This document shows, piece after piece, positions 54,700-62,751 of a stretch of 64,000 nucleotides of DNA. The notes below the pieces were generated by a model. That model saw only the letters and a program-made list of their open reading frames with translations, made no database searches and was not told the DNA's origin. Origin of the DNA: Bacteroidota bacterium (GTDB lineage: Bacteria > Bacteroidota > Bacteroidia > Cytophagales > Cyclobacteriaceae); contig JAFEAM010000034.1 in the NCBI GenBank assembly GCA_018266395.1, forward strand, positions 48,795 through 112,794, written 5' to 3'. Position 1 is the stretch's first letter, and every line of letters begins with the position of its first letter. A program made the translations under genes and the position numbers.

Positions 54700-55903
54700 A
54701 CGAGCGGTACTTTGCCTCTTCCTGCTGGTGTTGAGCACATCCTATGTGGTGCTGGCCCAGAAATCAAAATCCCAACTTCAGAAGGAAAAGCAACAGAACC
54801 TTGACAAAATCAAGGAAACAGAAAAGATTCTTGCCCAAACTTCCAACCAGAAAAAAACCAGTCTTGGTGAACTCTCCGCACTTAGTCAGCGGATTCGACA
54901 ACAGGAAGCCCTGATTCTTTCCATTCAAACCGAGATCGAACTGATGAACCTTGATATCGGGGAGAACAATGACATACTGAAGGCATTACAAATGGATCTC
55001 TTCAGGCTCAAAGAGGAGTACGGTGCCATGGTATTCTCGGCACAAAAGACAAGCAGTGGTGTGTCCAAATTAATGTTTGTTTTTTCTGCATCCACATTTG
55101 ATCAGCTCGCCATGAGACTCAAGTATATGGAACAATATTCCGCCGCCAGGCAGGAGCAGGCAGCGGCCATCAAAAGGGTCCAGGAGCAACTGGCTGAGCA
55201 AGTACTAGTAATTGAAGGAAAGAAAGAGGAAAAAAATACGCTCCTGGAATCCGAATTGGCGGAAAGGAACAACCTGGAAGGGCTGAAGAAGAAACAAAAC
55301 ACCTTGATTCTGAGTTTGTCAAAACAGGAAATCAAGCTGCGAAAAGATCTGGATGAAACCAGGAAAGCAGTCGTCAAGCTTGATAAACTCATCAATGAAA
55401 TCATAAAGGAGGAAATGGAGCGTGCAGCGCGGGAGGCTGCGGCCAGGAATCGGAACAAGGAAGCGGCCAGGAATGCTGAGGCAATAAGCGCACTTTCATC
55501 CACTTTTGAGGAGAACAAACACAAGTTCCCCTGGCCCGCATCCGGGTTCATTTCGCAAAAATTCGGCAGACAGAACCATCCGGTTTTAAGAGGAATAGTC
55601 TTGCAGAATGACGGCGTTAATATTCAGACTGCGCAGGGAGAAAAAGTAAAATCCATTTTTTCAGGAGAAGTGCGCGCCGTAGCTTTCATTCCCACCCTGG
55701 GCAGTTCGGTCATCATCAACCACGGCGAATACTATACCGTCTATTCAGGCTTGAAGGAAGTCGCGGTGAAAAAAGGACAAAAAGTGGTATCCGGACAGGA
55801 ACTGGGCAAGGTATTGGTAAATAGCGACGGCATTTCGGAATTGCGTTTCCAGATTCGGAAAAACACCACTGCCCTGGACCCTATGGATTGGCTGAAAGAA
55901 TGA
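54686..55903 (+). CDS. envC: EnvC-like murein hydrolase activator (degenerate M23 domain)
   Basis: 405 aa; signal peptide ending SYVVLAQ. A long coiled coil (about 27-230, with LDKIKETEKILAQTSNQKKT and EAAARNRNKEAARNAEA) precedes a LytM/M23 fold (about 285-402). The zinc motifs are lost: the first HxxxD is NDGVNIQ and the HxH is ELRFQI, so it should not cut peptidoglycan itself but activate an amidase, as EnvC does in cell division. It starts inside the DUF4292 gene (14-base overlap). Confidence 0.88.
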   Translation: MTVVKRAVLCLFLLVLSTSYVVLAQKSKSQLQKEKQQNLDKIKETEKILAQTSNQKKTSLGELSALSQRIRQQEALILSIQTEIELMNLDIGENNDILKALQMDLFRLKEEYGAMVFSAQKTSSGVSKLMFVFSASTFDQLAMRLKYMEQYSAARQEQAAAIKRVQEQLAEQVLVIEGKKEEKNTLLESELAERNNLEGLKKKQNTLILSLSKQEIKLRKDLDETRKAVVKLDKLINEIIKEEMERAAREAAARNRNKEAARNAEAISALSSTFEENKHKFPWPASGFISQKFGRQNHPVLRGIVLQNDGVNIQTAQGEKVKSIFSGEVRAVAFIPTLGSSVIINHGEYYTVYSGLKEVAVKKGQKVVSGQELGKVLVNSDGISELRFQIRKNTTALDPMDWLKE

Positions 55904-55905
55904 CA

Positions 55906-55936
55906 AATGGGCATTTTAAAGGTCTAATGGGCATTT
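55906..55936. promoter_or_regulatory. Tandem AATGGGCATTT sites upstream of tatA
   Basis: AATGGGCATTT at 55906-55916 and again at 55926-55936, exactly 20 bases apart (two helical turns). Each holds the inverted repeat AATG-GG-CATT. They lie 30-60 bases upstream of the tatA -7 box, a position fitting a regulator. Confidence 0.4.
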
Positions 55937-55966
55937 GATCTCTCTGATTAATTCGATTTTTTAAGC

Positions 55967-55974
55967 TAATTTTG
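55967..55974 (+). promoter_or_regulatory. -7 box of tatA
   Basis: TAATTTTG, a perfect TAnnTTTG, 19 bases before the tatA ATG; no TTTG at the ideal -33 distance. Confidence 0.45.
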
Positions 55975-55993
55975 CCTTCCAAACTATAGCATT

Positions 55994-56212
55994 ATGAAAG
56001 CGGTATTATTGTTTCTCGGTGGCGTTGGGTTCAACGAAATTTTGGTTATCGGATTGGTTGTGCTGGTACTTTTTGGAGCCAAGAAGGTTCCTGAGTTTAT
56101 GAAGGGACTGGGCAAGGGAGTTCGCGACTTCAAGGATGCCATGAACGATGTCAAAAAGGAAGTAGAAGACGGCGGAACAAAGCAGCCGGGAAGAATTGAT
56201 GAGCGCAAGTAA
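55994..56212 (+). CDS. tatA: Sec-independent translocase subunit TatA/TatE
   Basis: 72 aa. Short N-terminus, one TM helix (EILVIGLVVLVLFGAKKVPEF), then the hinge and amphipathic helix (MKGLGKGVRDFKDAMNDVKKEVED), the standard TatA layout, with the conserved FGAKKxPE. It forms the Tat pore for folded proteins. Two predicted Tat substrates (at 2.5 and 27.1 kb) are in this window. No tatC is nearby. gatA begins 3 bases later. Confidence 0.93.
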   Translation: MKAVLLFLGGVGFNEILVIGLVVLVLFGAKKVPEFMKGLGKGVRDFKDAMNDVKKEVEDGGTKQPGRIDERK

Positions 56213-56215
56213 CCG

Positions 56216-57640
56216 TTGAAGGCTCATTCCAGTCTTAGGGACATTCAATCAAAATCATTGTCTGGTGCCGAAACCTGTACATCCAGGGTACGTCACCATC
56301 TGTCCCGAATTCAACAGGGACAACATCTTAATGCCTTCCTGAGCGTATATGGCGAAGAGGCCCTTAAGCGCGCAGGCTACATTGATCAAAAAATAAAGGA
56401 AGGAACTCACGGTCCGCTGGCCGGTCTGGTAGTGGGCCTCAAGGATGTATTCAGCTATGAAGGACATCCCCTTCAGGCAAGCAGCAAAATTCTGAACGGC
56501 TTTCAGGCCCAGTATAATGCAACTGCTGTTCAACGACTGCTTGATGCTGACGCGATCGTCATCGGGAGACAGAATTGCGACGAATTCGGCATGGGTTCGT
56601 CAAATGAAAATTCAGCATTTGGACCTGTACTCCACCCTATCAATCATGATCATGTTCCGGGCGGTTCATCGGGGGGATCGGCAGTTGCCGTAGCCTCGGA
56701 TATGTGCCAGGTCTCCCTTGGTTCTGACACTGGCGGCTCAGTTCGTCAGCCTGCCGCCTTTTGCGGAGTAACCGGTCTTAAGCCAACATACTCCAGAATA
56801 TCCAGGTATGGGCTTGTAGCCTATGGCTCATCTCTCGACTGTGTCGGATTGCTTGGTTCGGATGCTGAAGACATTGCACGTGTGCTTTCCATTATCGCGG
56901 GTCCGGATGAATATGACAGCACCGTGTCTGGCAGACCTGTAAATGACTACCTCGGTGAAATGAGACAGAATGAGCCGCTCAAGATTGCCTACGCGGCTGA
57001 GATGGTGGATGCCCCTGTATTGCAGCCTGAAATCAAAGTAGCTATGATGAGCGCCATTGACCGATTGACGGGGATGGGGCATTCGGTAACCAGGATTGAC
57101 TTCCCGCTATTAGACTACATTCTGCCAACCTATTACATTCTTGCCACCGCTGAAGCAAGTTCCAATCTTTCCCGATATGACGGCGTCCGTTATGGTTACA
57201 GGACTCCGCATCCTGCCTCATTGGATGAAATGTACAAGAGAACACGCAGCGAAGGTTTTGGACAGGAAGTGAAACGCCGAATATTGCTGGGGACATTTGT
57301 ACTTACCTCCGACTATTTTGACGCCTATTACACGAAAGCGCAAAAGGTAAGAACACTCATACGGAAAAAGACAAAAGAGATTCTCGATCAGTTTGATTTC
57401 CTGCTGATGCCAACTGCACCAACAACCGCCTTCAAACGTGGGATGCATGCAAGGGATCCGCTTCAAACATACCTTGCCGACTTGTACTCTGTTCAGGCCA
57501 ATGTAGCCGGTGTTCCTGCTATTTCATTCCCATTCGGCAAGGATAAGAAGGGCCTGCCCATTGGGTTACAAGCCCTTGCAGGTGACTTCCAGGAAGGCAA
57601 ATTACTGCGCCTGGCGTCCCTTTTGACTGAAGATTTGTAA
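56216..57640 (+). CDS. gatA: Glutamyl/aspartyl-tRNA amidotransferase subunit A
   Basis: 474 aa. Amidase signature with the Ser-cisSer-Lys triad K76 (GLKDVF), S151 (GGSSGGSA) and S175 (GSDTGGSVRQPA), each three residues before the S. aureus GatA positions. It liberates ammonia from glutamine for transamidation of Glu-tRNA-Gln or Asp-tRNA-Asn with GatB and GatC (not here). The start is TTG at 56216, keeping the conserved N-terminal SLRDIQ region; the previous gene stops 3 bases earlier. Confidence 0.94.
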   Translation: MKAHSSLRDIQSKSLSGAETCTSRVRHHLSRIQQGQHLNAFLSVYGEEALKRAGYIDQKIKEGTHGPLAGLVVGLKDVFSYEGHPLQASSKILNGFQAQYNATAVQRLLDADAIVIGRQNCDEFGMGSSNENSAFGPVLHPINHDHVPGGSSGGSAVAVASDMCQVSLGSDTGGSVRQPAAFCGVTGLKPTYSRISRYGLVAYGSSLDCVGLLGSDAEDIARVLSIIAGPDEYDSTVSGRPVNDYLGEMRQNEPLKIAYAAEMVDAPVLQPEIKVAMMSAIDRLTGMGHSVTRIDFPLLDYILPTYYILATAEASSNLSRYDGVRYGYRTPHPASLDEMYKRTRSEGFGQEVKRRILLGTFVLTSDYFDAYYTKAQKVRTLIRKKTKEILDQFDFLLMPTAPTTAFKRGMHARDPLQTYLADLYSVQANVAGVPAISFPFGKDKKGLPIGLQALAGDFQEGKLLRLASLLTEDL

Positions 57641-57658
57641 TTTTGACCCAATTCTTAG

Positions 57659-58918
57659 ATGAGAATCTGGATTATCAGTTGGTTGCTTTCGGCTCTTTTC
57701 AATGACGCCCAGTCACAGGATGTGCCTGTGATGGATTCCATTGCCGAAGATGTGGAGTCCAAATGGATGGCTGCTGATACCCTCGCCGACCCTGCGTTAT
57801 TTGCTCTTCCACTGGAGTACGAATACATCCCCGGCGAAGTCACGCCCGAGCTTGTGGAGGATCGTCTTTCCTGCATTCAGAAGACAATTCCACTTACTTA
57901 TCACAGCACCGTGCATGGCTTCATCGATTATTTCACCATGCGTAACCGGGATTTCACGAAGCAGATGTTACGCAGAAAAGATCTCTACTTCCCGATGTTT
58001 GAAAAGTACCTCGCACAATACAACTTACCCGATGAACTGAAGTACTTGTCGATCATTGAGTCTGCTCTCAATCCCAGGGCCGTATCCAGAGCCAGCGCCG
58101 TCGGACTTTGGCAATTCATGGCCTATACCGGTCGCTACTTCGGTCTGCATAATGACTATTACTTTGATGAACGTATGGACCCGGAGAAGTCCACTGAGGC
58201 AGCCTGCAGGTACATCGGGCAGTTGTATAGCATGTTCGGCAGCTGGGAGCTCACACTCGCGGCTTACAATTCAGGACCCGGTACGGTCAAGCGCGCCATT
58301 CGAAGGTCAGGATACAAAAAATCCTTCTGGGAGATTTATAACTATTTACCGCGCGAGACGCGTTCTTACGTTCCACAATTCATCGCCATGATCTACACGA
58401 TCAATTATGCCGAAGATCATAACCTGTTTGTGGACGATCCTGAAAGAATCATTCCACACGATACCATCACAGTAAATAAGTTCCTTCACCTTGAGACGTT
58501 TGCACAACTCACCGGCAGTTGTGCCGATGAGTTGCTCCAACTCAATCCGACGATCAGGCACATGGCCATCCCTGATAATAAATCATTCACGCTGAAATTG
58601 CCGCTCGAATCAAAACAGCAATTCGCAGCCAGACGATTGGCCATACTGGATTCGGCGTCCAGGGGAAGAAAAGAATTTGAGCAGATCGCCATAAACGCAG
58701 TTGGAAATACTGCCGGCCGGGATTTGGTAGTCTATCATGTGAAGAATGGCGACGTCCTCGGACTGATAGCTCAGCGGCATCGCGTGAGAGTTGAAGATAT
58801 CCGCACCTGGAATAATCTCCAATCTAATATGATCAGGGCAGGCCAACGTTTGAACATCTGGGTCCTTTCATCCCAGAGGGCCAAAACAACAGCAACCGGA
58901 TCTGCCGGAAGTCAATAG
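57659..58918 (+). CDS. mltD: MltD-like lytic transglycosylase with LysM domains
   Basis: 419 aa, signal peptide ending NDAQSQ. SLT domain (about 105-245) with the catalytic Glu134 in YLSIIESALNP, SAVGLWQFM, ERMDPEKSTEAACRYI and TLAAYNSGPG. A weak LysM (about 265-318) and a clear C-terminal LysM (about 355-400, VVYHVKNGDVLGLIAQRHRV) bind glycan. It cleaves peptidoglycan forming 1,6-anhydro ends. End of the co-directional envelope cluster; it converges with the permease gene (11 bases). Confidence 0.9.
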   Translation: MRIWIISWLLSALFNDAQSQDVPVMDSIAEDVESKWMAADTLADPALFALPLEYEYIPGEVTPELVEDRLSCIQKTIPLTYHSTVHGFIDYFTMRNRDFTKQMLRRKDLYFPMFEKYLAQYNLPDELKYLSIIESALNPRAVSRASAVGLWQFMAYTGRYFGLHNDYYFDERMDPEKSTEAACRYIGQLYSMFGSWELTLAAYNSGPGTVKRAIRRSGYKKSFWEIYNYLPRETRSYVPQFIAMIYTINYAEDHNLFVDDPERIIPHDTITVNKFLHLETFAQLTGSCADELLQLNPTIRHMAIPDNKSFTLKLPLESKQQFAARRLAILDSASRGRKEFEQIAINAVGNTAGRDLVVYHVKNGDVLGLIAQRHRVRVEDIRTWNNLQSNMIRAGQRLNIWVLSSQRAKTTATGSAGSQ

Positions 58919-58929
58919 CCAATCTTCTT

Positions 58930-61338
58930 TCATTCACTCCTCAGTGAGTCCACTGGATTAACAACGGCCGCTTTGGCGGAACGGTATCCCACCGTGAGCA
59001 TGGCCACCAGCAAGGTCATCAGGAGGCCACCCAAGAACATCCAGGGCTCAATGCTGATTCGATAAGTAAACTCGCTCAGATAGGAGCGCATGACAGTCCA
59101 GGAAACGGGCACAGCCAAAGCAAAACCAATCACGATCAAAACGACAAATTCTTTTGAAAAGAGAAGTAAAATGTTTTCTACTGAAGCGCCCAAAACTTTT
59201 CTGATGCCAATTTCCTTTGCCTTTTGATTTGCCATGAAAGATGCCAGGCCAAAAAGCCCCAGGCACCCGATAAAAATGGCGAGCCCGGTAAAGATGGAGA
59301 GCAAGGCAGAGGTTCGACGTTCGTTTTCATAAAACTCACGAACAGATTCATCGAGAAATTCATAGGAAAACACATACTCCGGGTAAGTCGATTCCCACAG
59401 GCGTTTGACTTCTGAGATCGTCTCCTGCATATTCTCCGACCTGATCCCGACGGAAAGTGATCGATAATTTCGAATTCTGTTAAGTAAGATGGTCGGTTCA
59501 ATGGGAGAGTGAAGTGAAACTGTATGAAAGTCCTTCACTACGCCTACAACAGGCAGCGTCTTTCTCCACATTGTAATTCTTTTCCCGATTATGTCACCCG
59601 GTGGATTAAATCCGGCCAAAGCAGCCAGTTTTTCATTGACAAGAAATCCTCGTGCTGTATCCATGTCCTCGAGGTTTCTCCCTACTGTCAACTGCAAGCC
59701 AAACAAAGGGACATAATTCGCGTCAATCGTTTTAACCTGGGCTTCGAAGAATCTTTCATCGCCTTCCAGCGCAAACCTTGTGCCGCTTACACTGCCCGAA
59801 GATGGGGGTGTGTTGCACAAGCTGGCCATTTCCACATTGCTCAGGTTTTCTATCTGTTGTCGCAATGTTCTCATACGGCTTCTCCGTGAAGTATCAGCCT
59901 GAGGGCCTTCATCGTTTACTGGTATCGGTAACGTAAGTATGGCATCTTTCCTGAACCCAAGATCCTTGGTCTGGAAGAAATTCATTTGAGAAACAAATAT
60001 GATCGTTCCGATGATCAGGAATTGTGAAATGAAGAACTGAAATACTACAAGCATTCGCCGGAGGACAAAACTGGAAGAGTGTCGGTCACCTGTTTTATTC
60101 TTGAGCGCTAGTGCAGGCTGATACGAAGAAACGATGAAAGCAGGGTACAGGCCTGAAAGGAGTGAGGTGATCACAACTATTCCAATAAGTACCGCCAAAA
60201 TCAATGGATCCGAAAGGCTAAGGGTAACGGACACATTCAGATAACTGTTAAGAAACCCAAGACTTAGTTCGACAAGTCCCAGGGCCAAAATGGTGGATGA
60301 CAGTGTAATGAGAAAAGTCTCACCCAAAAATTGTCTTATCAATTGTTGACGCGAGCTACCCAGTGATTTTCTGATCGCTACTTCCTTTGATCGTTTGATT
60401 GCTTCGGCAGTGGATAGGTTTACAAAATTTATGCAGGCTGTAACCAGCAGAAAGATGGCCAATACCACCATCATAAATAGGGTCTGCCTGCTCACCGTGT
60501 TGTAGTTAAAATTTCCGTAGCGTTCGTCGAAATGAACTTCCTTCAGTGGCTGAAGAGCATAAGTCGTATTGGACGGGTTGTCATCTCCGAGGTACTTCTT
60601 TACAAATGCGGGCATGCGACGCTCCATGGCCTGCAACGACTCTCCTTCCTTTAAGGCGAAATAGCAGTGCTCATCACTCCATATGCTGTGCCAGCCATGT
60701 TCATCCAACTCTTTCTTTATGGTTGCATAGGAAAGCATCAACGACAATGGCACATCGGTGTTAACAGGTGCATCCTCCATTATCGCCGCCACCCTGTAAT
60801 CCCTGTTGTCATACCTCAGCACCTGACCAATCGCATCTTCCCTGCCGAAGTACTTGATGGCCAAGGAGCGGGACAGGATGGCTTCATTGGGTTCATCGAG
60901 TCCCTTTTCAGCAGACCCAATCAATATATTCCGGTCGAATACTTTGAAGAAATCAGGCTGAGTGTACGCAATTCCTCTCGGCTCTTCGAATTTTGTTGGC
61001 ACCCCTCCATCTTTCACTATAGTGACCAACCCTCCTGCCCGGTATGAAATGAATGCTACATTTTCCGCTTCGGGAAAATCAACGCCAAAGGCCTCGGGCA
61101 AAACAGAAGGAATCCCGGCGGAGTAGTCCTTCCCATTGTTGCCGTTGGATTCTGTTACTACACGGTAAATCCGATCCTTCCTGGAATGAAAAGTATCAAA
61201 GCTAAGATGGTATCCAACCAGAAAAATGAGGATCAATGCTGAGGCGATTCCCAGCGTGAGCCCGGCGATGTTAATAGTTGCTGTAGTCTTTTGGCGCAGG
61301 ATATTGCGCAGTGCTGTTACAAAATAGTTCTTAATCAT
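58930..61338 (-). CDS. MacB/FtsX-type ABC transporter permease, no ATPase partner
   Basis: 802 aa from the ATG at 61338. N-terminal MIKNYFVTALRNILRQK with one TM, an extracellular MacB_PCD domain, an FtsX domain with three TMs (about 280-425), a second periplasmic domain and a second FtsX domain near the C-terminus (SALLSIFTGLAIFIGCLGLFGL, KEIGIRKVLGAS). This duplicated form is common in Bacteroidota, where many copies act in peptide or stress export. No ATPase gene is adjacent, so it must pair with a distant one. A perfect dyad lies 110 bases upstream. Confidence 0.88.
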   Translation of the reverse strand: MIKNYFVTALRNILRQKTTATINIAGLTLGIASALILIFLVGYHLSFDTFHSRKDRIYRVVTESNGNNGKDYSAGIPSVLPEAFGVDFPEAENVAFISYRAGGLVTIVKDGGVPTKFEEPRGIAYTQPDFFKVFDRNILIGSAEKGLDEPNEAILSRSLAIKYFGREDAIGQVLRYDNRDYRVAAIMEDAPVNTDVPLSLMLSYATIKKELDEHGWHSIWSDEHCYFALKEGESLQAMERRMPAFVKKYLGDDNPSNTTYALQPLKEVHFDERYGNFNYNTVSRQTLFMMVVLAIFLLVTACINFVNLSTAEAIKRSKEVAIRKSLGSSRQQLIRQFLGETFLITLSSTILALGLVELSLGFLNSYLNVSVTLSLSDPLILAVLIGIVVITSLLSGLYPAFIVSSYQPALALKNKTGDRHSSSFVLRRMLVVFQFFISQFLIIGTIIFVSQMNFFQTKDLGFRKDAILTLPIPVNDEGPQADTSRRSRMRTLRQQIENLSNVEMASLCNTPPSSGSVSGTRFALEGDERFFEAQVKTIDANYVPLFGLQLTVGRNLEDMDTARGFLVNEKLAALAGFNPPGDIIGKRITMWRKTLPVVGVVKDFHTVSLHSPIEPTILLNRIRNYRSLSVGIRSENMQETISEVKRLWESTYPEYVFSYEFLDESVREFYENERRTSALLSIFTGLAIFIGCLGLFGLASFMANQKAKEIGIRKVLGASVENILLLFSKEFVVLIVIGFALAVPVSWTVMRSYLSEFTYRISIEPWMFLGGLLMTLLVAMLTVGYRSAKAAVVNPVDSLRSE

Positions 61339-61447
61339 AGGCAACAATTAACTTCCACCTAATGACGGATCAACGCTGTCTAAAGTTTCATGCCCGATTA
61401 TTTCCTGAATTGTATTGTGTAATTTATGTAGTGAAATACACTTGAGC

Positions 61448-61461
61448 GTCCGGTTCCGGAC
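61448..61461. promoter_or_regulatory. 14-bp palindrome in the permease / FeoB-associated gap
   Basis: GTCCGG-TT-CCGGAC, perfect 6-base arms. It is 110 bases before the permease start and 26 bases before the -7 box of the small Cys-rich gene, so it could control either. Confidence 0.45.
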
Positions 61462-61487
61462 AGGCTCCATGCTAATCTGTTATGCCC

Positions 61488-61495
61488 TATATTTG
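61488..61495 (+). promoter_or_regulatory. -7 box of the FeoB-associated gene
   Basis: TATATTTG, perfect TAnnTTTG, ending 4 bases before the ATG at 61500. Transcription would begin at about the start codon, implying a leaderless or nearly leaderless mRNA. Confidence 0.45.
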
Positions 61496-61499
61496 CAAT

Positions 61500-61643
61500 A
61501 TGATTCAGGAAGTATTGGTTGGCGTGTTCTTCTTATCCGCTCTTGTATATGTTGGGCATGCGATCTACAAGAGTGTGCGGACCCAGAAGGGTTGTGCAAG
61601 TGGCTGCGGCAAATGCCAGGAAACGTCGGTTAAGTCCAGCTAG
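61500..61643 (+). CDS. FeoB-associated Cys-rich membrane protein (small ORF)
   Basis: 47 aa. One N-terminal TM helix (EVLVGVFFLSALVYVGHAIY) followed by KSVRTQKGCASGCGKCQ, with Cys32, Cys36 and Cys39 (C-x3-C-x2-C), then a short polar tail. This matches the tiny FeoB-associated Cys-rich membrane proteins that accompany ferrous-iron transporters and probably handle Fe(II) or a metal cluster. No feoA or feoB is in the window. Its stop overlaps the convergent radical SAM gene by 4 bases. Found by direct translation; it is too short for most gene callers. Confidence 0.75.
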   Translation: MIQEVLVGVFFLSALVYVGHAIYKSVRTQKGCASGCGKCQETSVKSS

Positions 61644-62662
61644 GCCCAGACCCTGGTTCCCTCACTGCAGTTTCTGCAGATTTCAATTTCACTTCGGGAT
61701 TTGAGAAGCGTAGTTCTGAATCGCTGATACGACTCGCCTGTCCATATGGACCGGAAGTCTTGCGTGGAAATATCTCCCATTACATGAGACCCATCCTTAT
61801 CAAAGCAACAGGGCAGAATCTTGCCGTCCCAGGTCATCACGCAACTATGCCACATCTTCCAGCAGTGATTAAGGAGATCATTTTTAATGCTGTAGGTACC
61901 GTCCAGGTTGCGCCTGTATCGCGATAATTTCTCATCCTTTGGGATCAGATCAGAGCCGTGTTCAAAGTCATAGATTTGGGCAGTCTTGATAACCACCTTG
62001 TCGACACCCATTCGTTTCGCCAATTCATGCAAGGGCTGAATTTCATTCTCATTCGGACGAACAGCCAGAAGTTGAAAAACTACCTGGGGTGTGGACATCT
62101 TCAGGGACTTCCTTGCTTTGAGAACATTTCTTGTTCCCTCCAGCACTTTTTCAATTTTCCCTCCCACCCTGTACTGTTCATAAGTTTCCTGGCTTACCCC
62201 ATCGATTGAAATGATAAGTCTGTTCAAACCTGATGTTACAGTCTTCTCGGCATTCTTCTCGTCGAGATAATGCGCGTTGGTAGATGTTGCTGTGTAAATG
62301 CCCCTCGATGAGGCTTCCGTGACCATATCCAGGAAAAGTGGATGCAAGTATGGCTCCCCCTGAAAATAGAAGATCAAATAGGCAAGAGAGGGACCCACTT
62401 CATCCAGGATTTTATTAAAGACATGAGTGTCCAGCATACCTGTCGGTCGTGTGAATGATCTTAAACCGCTGGGGCATTCCGGGCATCGAAGATTGCAGCT
62501 CGTGGTAGGCTCGATGGAAAGCGAAATGGGTAGTCCGGAAATGGCAGCCTTACCTGTAACCCTGGAGCGATGATAGCTTCCCAGAACTTTCGCAGCATTA
62601 AACAGTTTTCTGGTGGACATGCCACCAGCCAGACTCATCGCATCCTTCCAGCCTGCTACCAT
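61640..62662 (-). CDS. Radical SAM protein with SPASM domain
   Basis: 340 aa; ATG at 62662 (a GTG directly before it also fits). Radical-SAM 4Fe-4S motif C56-x3-C60-x2-C63 (SCNLRCPEC), YFQGEPYLHPLF, and a SPASM-type C-terminal cluster region with Cys in HCWKMWHSCVMTWDGKILPCCFDKDGSHVMGD and EICRNC. Such proteins modify peptides, cofactors or lipids; the substrate is unknown and no small peptide gene is next to it. Divergent from the DUF4105 gene across 89 bases. Confidence 0.87.
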   Translation of the reverse strand: MVAGWKDAMSLAGGMSTRKLFNAAKVLGSYHRSRVTGKAAISGLPISLSIEPTTSCNLRCPECPSGLRSFTRPTGMLDTHVFNKILDEVGPSLAYLIFYFQGEPYLHPLFLDMVTEASSRGIYTATSTNAHYLDEKNAEKTVTSGLNRLIISIDGVSQETYEQYRVGGKIEKVLEGTRNVLKARKSLKMSTPQVVFQLLAVRPNENEIQPLHELAKRMGVDKVVIKTAQIYDFEHGSDLIPKDEKLSRYRRNLDGTYSIKNDLLNHCWKMWHSCVMTWDGKILPCCFDKDGSHVMGDISTQDFRSIWTGESYQRFRTTLLKSRSEIEICRNCSEGTRVWA

Positions 62663-62751
62663 CACCGCTAAAGTAGAAAAAAGCCTGCAGGCCTAATCAT
62701 CAGCCACATTATGAAACGATTCAACAAGTTCGATATTTGTACTTTAAGAAC

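Noticed and set aside
61339-61499. Sigma-54 promoter for the permease
   Set aside because: TGGAAGTTAATTGTTGC near the start has 12 instead of 10 bases between the GG and GC elements.
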